A stretch of DNA of 64,000 nt, taken from positions 53,841 to 117,840 of the forward strand of contig CAVWGG010000032.1 in the NCBI GenBank assembly GCA_963754535.1, written 5' to 3'. The position numbers were made by a program, and so were the translations under genes. A model generated the notes under the pieces. It was not told where the DNA came from. It made no database searches and saw only the letters and a program-made list of their open reading frames with translations. Positions 37,695-49,022 of this stretch are shown here, piece by piece. The number at the start of each line of letters is the position of its first letter. The first letter of the stretch is position 1. The stretch is from RPQJ01 sp963754535. Its GTDB lineage: Bacteria > Pseudomonadota > Gammaproteobacteria > Steroidobacterales > Steroidobacteraceae.

Positions 37695-39093
37695 AGCTTC
37701 CCAAAATGAGGAACAGGCAGACGATGCCGCTGTATGCGACCGCCTGGACAGCCATCGGGGCACGGGTGATCACCGGATCGGTGCCCCGTGAGCGGTACTG
37801 GAGGAAGTCCAGCAGTATCACCGGCCACGCGAAGAACAGGAGCCTGGCCAGTTCCTTGACCAGGAAATCCATCGAGCCCGGATTCCCCAGGGCCAGGGTC
37901 ATTTCTGCGATCTGCGCACCGCTGGTGGCGCGGAACAGGAGCCAGCCGTAAAGCGTAAACATGAACATCACGGCCATCTCGACGACCGTGCGGAACGGAG
38001 TGCCCGACGCGGGTTCCTTGCCCGCACCGGCGTGCCGCCCTGCCCGTTCCTCGTACAGCCGGTAGCCGACCAGCAGGGCGCCGTGATAGACGCCCCACCA
38101 GACAAAGTTCCACGCCGCGCCGTGCCAGAGCCCGCCCGAGCACCATGGTCAGCGTGAGGTTGCGGTAGGTCTTGAGCCGGCCTGCCCGGTTCCCACCCAG
38201 CGAGACGTACAGGTAGTCGCGCAGCCACGTGGACAGGCTGATGTGCCAGCGACTCCAGAAGTCGCTGGGGTTGCGGCGCGAAATACGGCTCCCGGAAATT
38301 GGGCATCAGCTCGAAGCCGAGGATACGGGCCGTGCCACGAGCGATGTCCGTGTATCCCGAAAAGTCGCCGTAGATCTGGAACGCGAAGAGAACGGCAGCG
38401 ACGATCACTTCTTCCGCGGTGTATCCGCCGGTCTTGGCGAAGATGGCGTTTACCGTGGGCGCCAGGTTGTCCGCCATCACGACTTTCTTGAAGAAACCCA
38501 GCGCAATCAGCGACAGTCCGGAACCGATCTTCGCCGAGGTCATGATCCTCGGCGCGGTGATCTGCGGAATCAACGTGGTGGCACGCTCGATCGGGCCGGC
38601 GACGAGCTGCGGAAAGAACGCGACGTAGAGCGCGAAATCCTCCAGCCGCCGGCACGGCTCCAGGTGACGGCGATACACGTCGATCGTGTAGCTCATCGAC
38701 TGGAAGGTGTAGAACGAGATGCCGACGGGCAGGACGATCTGCAGCGTGATGGGTGAAACGGTCAGACCAAACGTCGCGGCGAGTTGCACGAGACTGTCGG
38801 CGAAGAAATTGAAATACTTGAAGATGCCGAGCACGCCCAGGTTGGCGACGATGCTCAGCAGCAGGATCTTCCGGCGCCTTTCCTCGTCGGTCCTGGCTGC
38901 GGAGCGCCAACGCAACCCAGTAGTCGACGAGCGTCGTGCCGATCAGTAGCACCAGGAACCGGTAGTCCCACGCCCCGTAGAATACGTAGCTCGCGACGAG
39001 CAGCAGCCGGTTCTGCCCGGGATGCTTCAGGACGGCGTACAGCCCCAGCACCACCAGGAAGAAGACGAGGAATTCGAGACTATTGAACAGCAT
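37660..39093 (-). CDS. MBOAT-family O-acyltransferase, AlgI-like (frameshifted)
   Basis: Combined frames give a polytopic protein: MLFNSLEFLVFFLVVLGLYAV at the start, LQIVLPVGISFYTFQSMSY, AFFPQLVAGPIERA, QIYGDFSGYTDIARG and WHGAAWNFVWWGVYHGAL, which contains the conserved MBOAT His. It ends near YDGASFIYFQF. Frame changes occur near 38905, 38275 and 38145. AlgI-type proteins pass acetyl groups across the inner membrane for polysaccharide O-acetylation, and the SGNH protein next to it would be the periplasmic partner. Confidence 0.88.
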
Positions 39094-39193
39094 CGCCGCA
39101 ATGATGGACTGAACCCATACGGCTAAACTTCAAAATCCGTCACGTTTGCGGACACGCCCCGAGCAATCGCCTGAAGCGCACCCAGTCGCTGCC

Positions 39194-40804
39194 CTACTGC
39201 AGCGCGCTACCTGGTGTAACGCGGGGTGGAGCATCGCACCACCACGCGCGAACGCCCGTGCCGGCCGGCAGGCTCAACTCATCGCAATGAGCCTCGATCA
39301 CCTCGAACGCCTCGCTGCTCACACCGCTCGATCGACCGAGCTTCGACGCCTCGATCACCAACAGAGTCGTGCCAGGCAGCGTGAGCACCTGGCGGATTGA
39401 TTCCGCGGTCCCGATCGCTTGGCGCCCGGTACGACGGTCACGGCCGAACTCGGCGTGCGTCTCCGTCTCCGGGACGATCGTGGCATTCAACTCGTAGTCG
39501 TACCGGCCCAGGTAATACAGCGCCTTCATGGAATTGGACGTGACGACGTGGTCCGCGCTGCGGGCGCGTGGCCCCAACTCCGCGACAAGCGACGTCCAAT
39601 CGGGCTCGTCTGCGTACGGCCGATTTGAGGGACTCGTGTCACGCCCGGCCAGGAGGTTCAGAGCGCGCGAGCCCTCCTGCGAGAGCAGAAAGACGGCGGC
39701 AAGCAAGGCTGTTGCGGCCAGCGTCGAGCGTCGCGCGCCGCCGCTCCCCGGCGACGTGCCGCGCTCGACAACCAGGGCGACTACATTCGCGAGTCCGATC
39801 GCCCACAGCACGCACATCAGCGGGACGAGGTAGTACACGTAGCGCAGCGACTTCTGGGCCGCAACGGAATGCACCAGGAGCGCGGAGCCGACTGCCACGG
39901 CGCAGAACACCGCCAGACGCCGATTGGCGGGACGCAGCACACCGACGACCACGGCGACCGGCAGCAGCGGCCATAGCAAGGGCAGCTCGTTGCGAAACTC
40001 CACCAGGTAGTACTGGTAGCGGGCTGCATTGCGGGCCGCCCAGAGCGGTGTCATACCAAGCTGGGCGAGCAGCCCGCGGGATTCGACCGCGACAAGTATG
40101 CCGGCCACAACCAGACCCAGAACGCCGAGGAGCAGAATCGGCTGTCGCCGGATGAGCGGCTTGATGCCGGCCCAGTGGTCCAGCAACAGAAGCGCCAGCG
40201 CAGCCGCTACGGCCGCTCCGACCGCAATGACGGTCGTTTCCTGGAAATGCGCTCCGAGTGGGATCAGCCCGGCAAACACCACCACGGCCAGCGCCCGTGC
40301 CCACGCGGCCCTCCCCGGCAGCATTGCCGCGTAGGCGGCGATGAACAGCAGCAGCATCAGCACCGCATGCACGGTGTAAAAGCGCGCAAACACCGCCACC
40401 CCGATCGTGCCAGGCACCACGCATAGGAGCAGCACTGCCGCAGCGCCCGCCAGCAGGCCTGACTGCCGCACAACCCACACGCCTAGTATGAAGGCCAGTG
40501 CAGCGGCGGCGGCCAACGCCGGTAGCCGCGCCGATACCGGATTGTCGCCAAAATGGCGGAAGGACCACGCCACCGCCCGCGTGAACAGCTCGGCGCGTGT
40601 GTAGAAACCCTCGGCGATTGCCGGCTGCCCCGTCTGCAGCAGACCGCGAGCCGACAGGATGTGCAGCAGTTCGTCATAGTGAACGGGGTGATCGATGACT
40701 GCCCACGCCAGCACAGCGAGCAAGACGGCACCCACCAATCCAGCCACGACTCCCCAGCCCCGGCCACGACTGAACAGGAACATGGGCGATCGCACGTTTG
40801 TCAT
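39194..40804 (-). CDS. GT39/ArnT-like membrane glycosyltransferase
   Basis: 536 residues from ATG 40804 (MTNVRSPMFLF), overlapping the TGA of the upstream gene (ATGA). About ten to twelve membrane segments. The first periplasmic loop has HPVHYDELLHILSARGLL, with the acidic DE pair of GT-C enzymes of the PMT/ArnT type. The C-terminal periplasmic part is about 130 residues. These enzymes use polyprenyl-phosphate sugars as donors outside the cytoplasm. The acceptor is unknown. A longer frame up to 41092 overlaps the neighbouring gene and is rejected. Confidence 0.8.
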   Translation of the reverse strand: MTNVRSPMFLFSRGRGWGVVAGLVGAVLLAVLAWAVIDHPVHYDELLHILSARGLLQTGQPAIAEGFYTRAELFTRAVAWSFRHFGDNPVSARLPALAAAAALAFILGVWVVRQSGLLAGAAAVLLLCVVPGTIGVAVFARFYTVHAVLMLLLFIAAYAAMLPGRAAWARALAVVVFAGLIPLGAHFQETTVIAVGAAVAAALALLLLDHWAGIKPLIRRQPILLLGVLGLVVAGILVAVESRGLLAQLGMTPLWAARNAARYQYYLVEFRNELPLLWPLLPVAVVVGVLRPANRRLAVFCAVAVGSALLVHSVAAQKSLRYVYYLVPLMCVLWAIGLANVVALVVERGTSPGSGGARRSTLAATALLAAVFLLSQEGSRALNLLAGRDTSPSNRPYADEPDWTSLVAELGPRARSADHVVTSNSMKALYYLGRYDYELNATIVPETETHAEFGRDRRTGRQAIGTAESIRQVLTLPGTTLLVIEASKLGRSSGVSSEAFEVIEAHCDELSLPAGTGVRAWWCDAPPRVTPGSALQ

Positions 40805-42441
40805 TCGCCTACCCGGATCACGTAGTACCCACCACTCTGAAATAGAATCCGATTCGTCGGCGGCGCCTTCAGCACAAACCCCTCCTGCGCTCCACGCGCA
40901 AGCAGACTGCGGGTCAGTTCGTCGAACGGTGCAAAATACTTGTTTTTCTGCCATACCGGCGGTCCAGTCAACATGACCTTCACGCCGAACGGGACGAGCG
41001 CTGCGTCCACATCCTCGATGCGCGTGGCGTAGGCCGCACGGAGCGAGGCTTCCACCCGCGGCTTCATCAGCTTGTAGTACCCGTCCATCCAAGGCATGGA
41101 GCCCTCCGTAGAAGTCAGTACGCTGCGGCGGCTACGCAGTGGCACGCCGTCTGCCAGATCCGGGTGTGCTGCCACCAACGTCGATTTGGGCAGGGTCGAG
41201 AGGAACGCATAGACGTTCTCCAGATCGGTATCGATCGGTCGATTCCACACGGACATTGCCCAGGGCAACATCACCGCGGTAACCACGAGCGGCGCGGAGA
41301 CGGCAACCCACAGTCGTGACCTCGAAGAGATTTCCTGCGAGTTCGAAACAAAACGCCTGGCGGCCCGTTCGATCACAGCGGCAGCGCCTGTGGCAATCGC
41401 GAGCATCCCGAATGCGCTCACGGCCCAGCGGGAGTGACGATTCGGCAAGTAGAGCCCGAACATCAGTTGCTCGGGAAACAGCCTCATGGCACCCCAGATT
41501 CCCACCCCGACAATCGCCATCACCCACGCCGCAAATGGAATGCTACGGACTCGCCCGAGCATCCAGGCCAAACCCGCGCCTGCCGCTATGAACAGGAGGA
41601 CATACGGGGACCATCCGAGCCCGGTGCGGTGGCCCCGCAGCCAATTGCTGATTACCGATTCCGGGTACATGGCCAGCCGTCCCGCGGGCCCGAACTCGAC
41701 CATCCTCATTGCCTGCTCGTAGGTAAACGCCGGCCCTATTTCCGGCGGTATCGGAATCCCCACTGCTGCTACTGCAAGCGCGAGCCCACCCGCAATACCA
41801 TTGAAAACCCAACGGGGGGGCATCCGTTGATCTCGAACGACGTCACGCAGGAAGACGACAGCTGCAGTGATTCCCTGCACAGGCAGGACTGCCGGATACA
41901 CCAACGCGGCCGCCAACCAGGAAACGCCAACCCATGCATATTGGCGGCTGACCAGCGACCAGAGTGTCAGCAGCAACAGCGGCAATGCAAAAGTTCGCTG
42001 AAATGCGACCGGCGGCAGCAGGTCTTTCTGTTCCGACCACCTGATCAAAATGACCAGGGCCACGACCGTCAAGAGCCCGTGCAGCGCGCGCTCGGACCCG
42101 CCACCAGACGCACCAATCTTCCAGGCGAGCAGCAAGCTCGCGACAAGCAGCACGGACGACAACAGTTCGGCCGCCAGGAGGACATCCATGACCGGAGCCA
42201 CCACGGAGTAGAGGGCTCGATAGCCCCACGGTGCACTCGTGTGGAAGTACAGGATGCTCGGATCGCCAGGAAAGAGGCCAGGGTCTGCGTACTGGTACAG
42301 CCAGAAGATGTGCTGCGCGGCATCATTGCTGAATAGATCAAGCCGCCATGCATAGGGCCCCACCCAAAGCACCGCCGCGATGACGACGCACGCAATGAGC
42401 GACCAGCGCTCCGCCAATCGTGGTTCCGAATCAAGTCTCAT
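40801..42441 (-). CDS. Polytopic membrane protein, GT-C-like
   Basis: 546 residues with roughly ten membrane helices. After TM1 (LIACVVIAAVLWVGPYAW) comes RLDLFSNDAAQHIFWLYQYADP, with the acidic DxxQH loop seen in some GT-C superfamily proteins. A C-terminal soluble part has AAHPDLADGVPLRSRRSVL. I do not recognise a named family. Its stop overlaps the start of the ArnT-like gene, so both probably act together in polysaccharide synthesis or lipid-linked sugar transfer. Confidence 0.75.
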   Translation of the reverse strand: MRLDSEPRLAERWSLIACVVIAAVLWVGPYAWRLDLFSNDAAQHIFWLYQYADPGLFPGDPSILYFHTSAPWGYRALYSVVAPVMDVLLAAELLSSVLLVASLLLAWKIGASGGGSERALHGLLTVVALVILIRWSEQKDLLPPVAFQRTFALPLLLLTLWSLVSRQYAWVGVSWLAAALVYPAVLPVQGITAAVVFLRDVVRDQRMPPRWVFNGIAGGLALAVAAVGIPIPPEIGPAFTYEQAMRMVEFGPAGRLAMYPESVISNWLRGHRTGLGWSPYVLLFIAAGAGLAWMLGRVRSIPFAAWVMAIVGVGIWGAMRLFPEQLMFGLYLPNRHSRWAVSAFGMLAIATGAAAVIERAARRFVSNSQEISSRSRLWVAVSAPLVVTAVMLPWAMSVWNRPIDTDLENVYAFLSTLPKSTLVAAHPDLADGVPLRSRRSVLTSTEGSMPWMDGYYKLMKPRVEASLRAAYATRIEDVDAALVPFGVKVMLTGPPVWQKNKYFAPFDELTRSLLARGAQEGFVLKAPPTNRILFQSGGYYVIRVGE

Positions 42442-42811
42442 GCCGAAATCCTATATGGCTACCGTCGGCAAATCCGTGAGCAATATCCTGCATTCCCTTG
42501 CGCGCCGAAGGGCCACGCCGACGGCGAATGGTCTTCTTCGGCCGATGCCAACGCGCCAGTCGAACGGTTGATGGTCGCCGGGCGTGACGTGAGTCAATCC
42601 CTGGTTCGTCCTTCACTTTCTGAGACGCCTTCGCGATTCTGGCAGGTTGATTACCTTATGATATTGTCGTGCCATGTCCGTATGCGGCGTTGGTTGGCGA
42701 ATCGCGATCGTTGGCCGCCCACAATCGCGGATCGCTTGGGTATTCGTTGACGGCCAGATCGAAGTCGTCCACACGGTTAATGCAATGACAGTTTGGAAAA
42801 GATAAAGACCT
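42442..42811. other. Divergent promoter region
   Basis: 370 nt between the GT-C-like gene (minus) and the asparagine synthetase-like gene (plus). No gene is supported. An AT-richer patch with TTGGAAAAGATAAAGA lies 10-25 nt before the GTG at 42812. Confidence 0.5.
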
Positions 42812-44522
42812 GTGTCCAAGATTATCTATGTTTGTTTGCGTGACCCACTCCAGGCGCCGGCAACTGCGCAAGCGGTGGGAGCGATCGCCGACAGGCTACT
42901 GCCCGACAACGCGGCCAGAACGCCCTCGCAGGTACTGAGTTCGGGTGGAATCGTCACCGGTATATCGAATCCCACCGACCTGATCGCAGCGCGAGGTACG
43001 AGTCTTGCGGCAGGCTATCTGGTCGAACCGGGCGCCTGGGAGCACCCCCGTACGGGACGGCCCGATGGTGCCTATGCCCTGTTCAGGAGCGACGACGCAT
43101 TCGTTGAGATCGTCACCGACACGTTGGCCTCGCGCACCGTCTGGTACGTACTGACCGACAGGATGTTCATCGCGTCGACGTCGCAGCGGGGGATCGTCGC
43201 CCTGCTCGGGTCGTTCGAGTTCAACCCCGCGGTCTTGCCCTGGATGCTGGCCACCGGCACCTTGGGACCGGGGCTTTCCTGGGACAGACGGATCCATCAC
43301 GTTGCTGGCGCGACAACCGTCACGCTTGATCGACGCTCGTGGACAGTCGTCGAGCGTACTGAGCCGACGCGGTTCGTTGCCGGATCCGCGTCCGACGCGG
43401 AGTTCGAGCGTCGTGCCGGCGATGTGCTGAAGCACGTGGTCGGCGCCGCCCACGTGGCCGATCCACGGTGGGCGATCACCCTCTCAGGTGGCGTCGACAG
43501 TCGTGTCATTCTGTCGCTGCTGCAAGACACGCAGGGTCTTCGTGCCGTGACCTGGGGCATGCGTGCTTCGCTCAATGACCCATTGAATGATGCCCACATC
43601 GCTCAGCGACTCGCGCGTAAGTTCGGCGTGGAACACCAGTACTTCGAGACGGACCTCACCCCCGAGCCCGTGGATCGGGTTTTCGAGCGGTTCGTGGCCA
43701 ATGGTGAAGGCCGCGTTGACCACATCTCCGGCTACATGGACGGGTTTCAACTCTGGAGCCGAATGATCGACAGTGGTATCCGCGGCATCATTCGGGGAGA
43801 CCAGGTTTTTGGCCATAAGCCGGTCCGCAGGCCGCTGGATGCACGCACGCGCGTGGGATTGACGCTCTGGTCTGATTTCGGTGCCCTACCCCCGCTCGAG
43901 CAGTTCGGGTTGCAGCCGGCATCCCTTCCGGACAACCTCCAGCAGGCCACTGGCGAATCGCTCGAGACATGGCGCGACCGTCTGCAGCAGCAGTTTCGTG
44001 TGCCTTGCGTTCTTGGCGCCTTGAGCGATCTGAAATTGCCCTATGTAGAAATCATTGACCCGCTGCTCTCGAACAGCGTCGTCGACCTTAACAGGCAGCT
44101 TCCCGATACGCTGCGTACCGGGAAGGTACTGCTCAAGCGGATTGCTCGATCAATGGCCCCGGAGATCCCATTCGCCACCACTGTGGCAATACAGGCACGC
44201 GACGACATCCTCAAAATCGTCGTCCGTGGTCGAACTCCTGGCGGACAGCCTCTCCAGCCCAAAGTCCTTGTCTGTAATCCCTGCGGAGCTGGCAGCGCAC
44301 GCAATCGCAGGTCTTACCGTAGACGCGCCCTCGAACTCACGTGTCACCACTAGCCGCCGCCTGCGCCGGACGGCCAAGGCATGGGCCCCAGCATGGGCCG
44401 CACGACTGCTTACACGGTCACTACCCACACCGATGCTGAACTACAACCGCATCGCGTTTCGTGCGTATCTTGTTGAACGCACCACCGCCCTGCTGCAACA
44501 AGATGCGGCCCTGTTGTCCTGA
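42812..44522 (+). CDS. Asparagine synthetase-like protein (frameshifted near the C-terminus)
   Basis: From GTG 42812 the first 200 residues form a degenerate class II amidotransferase-like domain without the catalytic Cys after Met (MSKIIYVCLRDP). The synthetase domain has the PP-loop SGGVDSR at about residue 227 and IIRGDQVFGHKPVRRP and PYVEIIDPLLSN. One frameshift near 44215-44225 leads into a last part ending ERTTALLQQDAALLS. Such proteins adenylate a carboxylate and add an amine. Lacking the Cys, it may use ammonia or catalyse another condensation. Similar genes occur in exopolysaccharide loci; the exact role is unknown. Confidence 0.8.
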
Positions 44523-44532
44523 GCCGGGTGCA

Positions 44533-45475
44533 ATGAGCGTCCCCAGATACATCTATATTTGCTCGGCTGGACACTCTGGCTCGACGCTGCTGGATCTCCT
44601 GCTCGGCTCGCACTCCAGCATCGCCTCACTGGGCGAAATCGACCAGCTTTCCAAGAACATTGCGCTGAACACCGATTGCAGTTGTGGTGCGCCGATTCGC
44701 TCCTGCCCACTGTGGTCCGAAGTGGTGCGGCGGATTGGCGCCGAGATTGGCATTGATATCGTTTCGCACCCTTACGCTCTGCACATGGGCTATCCATTGG
44801 CCTCGACCGTCATCGACAAATCGCACCAGACCGCACTGTACCTGGCGCGCCGTCAGCTAGTCCTTGGTTTGCTTTACGTACAGTTGCGCACCGAAGTGGA
44901 TTTCCTTGGCGTCGCCACCCGCTCCACCGTAACCGCCGCTGACAACAACGTTCGTGTCTTCGAGGCAGTGCGCGAAATACTTGGTGTGCAAGCCATAGTC
45001 GATTCGTCGAAGTCGTACCTGAAAGCGCTTTCGCTGTACCTGCGGCATCCCGATCGTGTCCGAATTCTGTTGCTGACACGCGATGGGCGCGCTGTGCTCT
45101 CATCCAACCTCAAACGTGGCCAGCCCCGGAAGAGTGCAATCCTGGATTGGCAACGTCAGTACAAGCGCGCCCTGCCGCTGCTGCGTCGGCATGTGCCTGC
45201 CGAGCATGTCCTGCAAGTCAACCTATGAGAGCCTCACCGCAGATCCGCGCTCGACGCTACGTCACATCTGCGACTTCGTCGGCCTTGCCTTCGAGGAAGG
45301 AATGCTGAACTTCCGCTCGAAAGCTCATCACGTCGCCAACGGCAATCGAATGCGCATGTCCAACTCGTCCGAGATCAGTCCCGACAACGAGTGGCAGTCG
45401 CGACTAACGCCAGACGACCTGCGGTACTTCGAGCGCAAGGCGGGTGCCTTGAATCGGACGCTCGGATACACATGA
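44533..45475 (+). CDS. Sulfotransferase family protein 1 (frameshifted)
   Basis: ATG 44533 starts MSVPRYIYICSAGHSGSTLLD, the 5'-phosphosulfate-binding loop of PAPS-dependent sulfotransferases. The 3'-phosphate-binding segment is HPDRVRILLLTRDGRAVLSS. Near 45225 the frame shifts to TYESLTADPRSTLRHICDFVGLAFEEGM, which is the family C-terminus. About 310 residues after correction. It probably sulfates a sugar of the polymer in the cytoplasm. The stop overlaps the next glycosyltransferase start (ATGA). Confidence 0.85.
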
Positions 45476-46646
45476 GCGTCGCTCGTCCAAGGCTTTGCGT
45501 CGTGACACCCGTGCACTGGAAGGCCTTCATGGGCGGCGCCCAGTACCAGATCAAGTGCCTGCTGGACTACCTGCGCACGCTGGATCGCTACGACATTCAT
45601 TACGTCGCCCGTCGCGTGCCCGACGACACGGAACTCGACGGCTACTCGATCCGCCACATCGGTGACGGCCGGCAGTGCCGCGAATCGGCTTTGTCGCCGA
45701 CGCCCCGGACTTGTATCGCGCACTGCGGCGCACTGCAGCCCGACGTCATCTACCAGCGCGTCGGCTGCGCCTACACCGGCATCGCGGCGCATTTCGCCCG
45801 TCGCAACGGTTGCGGGCTGGTCTGGCACGCGGCCAACGACACCGACGTGCAGCCCGGCTTGAAGGTTGCCGAGCGCAACTTCGTGCGCCGTCGGCTCGAA
45901 CGCTCACTCCTTTCGTACGGCATTCGCCGTGCCGACCGGACCATAACGCAGACCGAGCACCAGGCGCGTCTGCTGTTCGAGAACTTTGGCCGCCGTCCCG
46001 ACGCCGTCATCGCCAACTTCCATCCGCTTCCCGACGGAAACGCGCGCGCCTGATGAACCACTGCGCATCGTCTGGATCGCCAATTTCAAGCGCGCCAAGC
46101 AGCCCGAAGTCTTCGTGCGACTCGCAAATAGTCTCCGCGGACTGGAGCGGGTTCAATTCGTGATGATTGGTGCGCCAGCCAGTGGCGAGGGCGAGGCCCA
46201 GTGGAACGACGCGCTGAGGCAGCAGATTGCCTCTCTCCCCAATCTGACGCACCTCGGTCAACTGAACCAGGACGAGGTGAACAAGCAACTCTCAGGCGCC
46301 TACGCCTTCGTCAATACCAGCGTTTACGAGGGCTTTCCAAACACATTCATCCAGGCCTGGTTGCGCGAGGTTCCCGTCATCAGCCTCGCGGTCAATCCTG
46401 ACGACATTCTGGATCGCGCAGCGGTCGGCATCCACGCCCGGACTGAGCAGGGCCTGATGGAAGCCGTCCGGCGCCTGGTGGAGGATCGCGCGCTTCGCGA
46501 TCAGACTGGCTCGCAATGCAGGCGAACATGCTCGTGAGTATCACTCGATGAAGAATGCGCAGCGGGTGGCGCAGGTGATCGACAGCGCGCTGGCGTCGCG
46601 TAAGCAAGCGCCGCCAGACTACACGACATCGGATGTCCAGGCGTGA
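45472..46646 (+). CDS. GT4 glycosyltransferase 1 (multiple frameshifts)
   Basis: ATG 45472 gives MSVARPRLCVVTPVHWKAFMGGAQYQ, a GT-B start. Frame changes lie near 45680-45720 (two), 46030 and 46510. The second Rossmann domain reads PLRIVWIANFKRAKQPEVFVRLA and contains NTSVYEGFPNTFIQAWLREVPVI, the EGFPN-type nucleotide-sugar motif of family GT4. The reconstructed end is TTSDVQA at 46646. Cytoplasmic retaining transferase; donor and acceptor unknown. Confidence 0.85.
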
Positions 46647-46650
46647 GGCC

Positions 46651-47919
46651 ATGACGACCCTGCTGTCCGTCAACAACTATCACTACTACCGCGGGGGCGC
46701 AGAGACCGTCTTTCTCGAACACAACCAGATGTTCGAACGGCAGGGGTGGCAGGTGGTGCCCTTCGCCATGCGCCACGCGCGCAACCTGCCGAGCCCGTGG
46801 AGCGAGCATTTCGTCGACGAAATCGAGTTTGGCGAGGCCTATTCCTTGCGCGAGAAATTGACCCGCGTGCCGCGCGTAATCTACTCGCGGCAGGCCCGCC
46901 AGCGGCTGCGACAACTACTGGATGCGACCCATCCGGACATCTGCCACGCGCACAACATCTATCACCACATATCGCCATCGATCCTCGGACTGCTCAAGCA
47001 GCGTGGCGTGCCGGTGGTGCTGACACTGCACGACCTGAAGATCGCCTGCCCCGCCTACCAGATGCTGGCGAGCGACGGCATCTGTGAGCGATGCAGAGGC
47101 GGACGACTCTACAACGTCGTGCGCCACCGCTGCATCAAGGACTCGTCCGCTCTCAGCGCCATCGTCATGGTCGAGGCGATCGTGCACCGAATGCTTGGCT
47201 CGTACCGAAACTGCGTGGATCGCTTCGTGGTGCCGAGTCGGTTCTATGCCAGCAAGCTCGCCGACTGGGGCTTCCCAGCCGAGAAGTTTCGCCACGTGCC
47301 GAATTTCGTCGACGTTCCGCGCTACGAGCCCGACTTCAAGCCCGGCGAACGGTTGCTCTATTTCGGTCGCCTGGCCCGTGAAAAGGGCCTGCACACGCTC
47401 GTCCGCGCGACGGCGGCGGTGCATGGCAAGCTCTCGATCGCAGGGACCGGGCCGGAGCTCGAGCCGCTGCAGCGACTGGTGGCCGAGACCGGTGCGGACG
47501 TCGAATTTCTCGGCTACCTGTCGGGCGCGAAACTCCACGAGGCGGTGCGCGAGCGCTCGAGCGGTCGTGCTGCCGTCGGAGTGGTACGAAAACGCGCCGA
47601 TGAGCGTGCTCGAAGCCTACGCGCTGGGCAAGCCGGTGATTGGCGCGCGAATTGGCGGCATACCCGAACTGATCCTGGACGACGTGACGGGATTCCAGTT
47701 CGAGAGCGGTGACACGGCTGTCCCTTGCGGCGGCGATGGAACGCGTGGCCGCGATGTCGGATACACGCCTGGCCGAAATGGGTCGCGCGGGCCGCGACCT
47801 GGGTCGAAGCCGAATTCACGGCCGAGGTCTACCTGGAGCGCATGCTGGCCGTCTACGGCGAACTGGGTGTCGCGACGCCGGGTGCAACAGCGGCCCCAGG
47901 CGTCAGGAGTCTGGCGTGA
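46651..47919 (+). CDS. GT4 glycosyltransferase 2 (frameshifted near the C-terminus)
   Basis: ATG 46651 starts MTTLLSVNNYHYYRGGAETVF, with the glycine-rich acceptor loop. HNIYHHISPSILGLLKQRGVP, LTLHDLKIACPAYQ and ERLLYFGRLAREKGL identify GT4. Frame changes near 47565, 47720 and 47800 are needed to read VLPSEWYENAPMSVLEAYALG and the end VEAEFTAEVYLERMLAVYG. CERCRGGR could bind a metal. The stop overlaps the next GTG (GTGA). Confidence 0.87.
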
Positions 47920-49022
47920 GGGTTCTCGTGCTGGGCGTGCGTGGCATCCCGAACGTCGAGGGTGGTGTCGAAACACACGTCGAGCAACTGTATCCACGGC
48001 TGGTGTCGCTGGGCTGCGAGGTCGAAGTGCTGGTACGTACGCCGTTCGTGCCGCGACAGCAGACGCACTTTGGATCGATTCGCCTGCGGCGCCTCTGGTC
48101 GCCGCGAACCCCGGGGCTGGAAGCACTCGTGCACTCAGTCCTTGGCGTGCTCTATGCCGGTTACGCGCGACCCGACATCCTGCACATCCACGCCATCGGG
48201 CCGGCGATCGTGACTCCCCTTGCGCGTCTATTCGGACTGAAGGTGATCGTTACGAATCATGGCCCGGACTACGACCGCGACAAATGGGGCTCTTTCGCCC
48301 AATACGTCCTGCGTGTCGGTGAACGCCTCGGAATGAAGTACTCGAATGCACGCATCGTCATTTCAAAGGTGATCGACGACCTCGTCCGGGCGAAGTACGG
48401 GCGCGACTCCGAGCTGATTCCAAACGGCGTTACGATCCACGAGCCAAGCATGGACACGGACCACCTCGCCCGCTTCGGGCTGCTGCCCGGCCGCTATTTC
48501 CTGCATGTCGGACGCATGGTGCCGGAGAAGCGCCAATTGGACCTGATCGAGGCGTATCGCTCGATGCTGCCGAACGACTGGCAATTGGCCATCGCCGGGC
48601 GAATGACCGACGAACCCTATTCCATCTCCGTGCGCGAGGCAGCCCGCGAGGCGGGCGTGGTGCTGACTGGATTCGTGAAAGGCGCCGCGCTCGAGCAGCT
48701 TTACTCGCATGCAGGGGCGTTCGTGCTGCCGTCCTCGCACGAGGGCTTGCCTATAGCAATGCTCGAGGCGCTGAGCTATGGATTGCCCGTGCTCGCCAGC
48801 GACATTCCCGCGAATCTTGCGGTGGGACTGGAGCCGAAGGACTACTTTCCACTCGGCGACATCCCGGCCCTGGCGCAGGCCCTGCAGCTTCGCAGCAAGC
48901 AATCGCCGGACCCGGATGCCCGCGAAAATCGTCGGCGCTGGGTTGCGGAACGGTACGACTGGAATCGTATTGCCGAACGAACCTACGCTCTGTACGAAAC
49001 AACGCTTGGGGCCCGGAAATGA
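47916..49022 (+). CDS. GT4 glycosyltransferase 3
   Basis: 368 residues from GTG 47916; intact. VRVLVLGVRGIPNVEGGVETH at the N-terminus, KVIVTNHGPDYDRDKWG, RYFLHVGRMVPEKRQLDL and AFVLPSSHEGLPIAMLEALS with the EGLP motif mark a GT4 GT-B transferase close to rhamnosyl/glucosyl transferases with the VRGIP...GG start. It overlaps the genes on both sides by 4 nt. Confidence 0.92.
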   Translation: MRVLVLGVRGIPNVEGGVETHVEQLYPRLVSLGCEVEVLVRTPFVPRQQTHFGSIRLRRLWSPRTPGLEALVHSVLGVLYAGYARPDILHIHAIGPAIVTPLARLFGLKVIVTNHGPDYDRDKWGSFAQYVLRVGERLGMKYSNARIVISKVIDDLVRAKYGRDSELIPNGVTIHEPSMDTDHLARFGLLPGRYFLHVGRMVPEKRQLDLIEAYRSMLPNDWQLAIAGRMTDEPYSISVREAAREAGVVLTGFVKGAALEQLYSHAGAFVLPSSHEGLPIAMLEALSYGLPVLASDIPANLAVGLEPKDYFPLGDIPALAQALQLRSKQSPDPDARENRRRWVAERYDWNRIAERTYALYETTLGARK

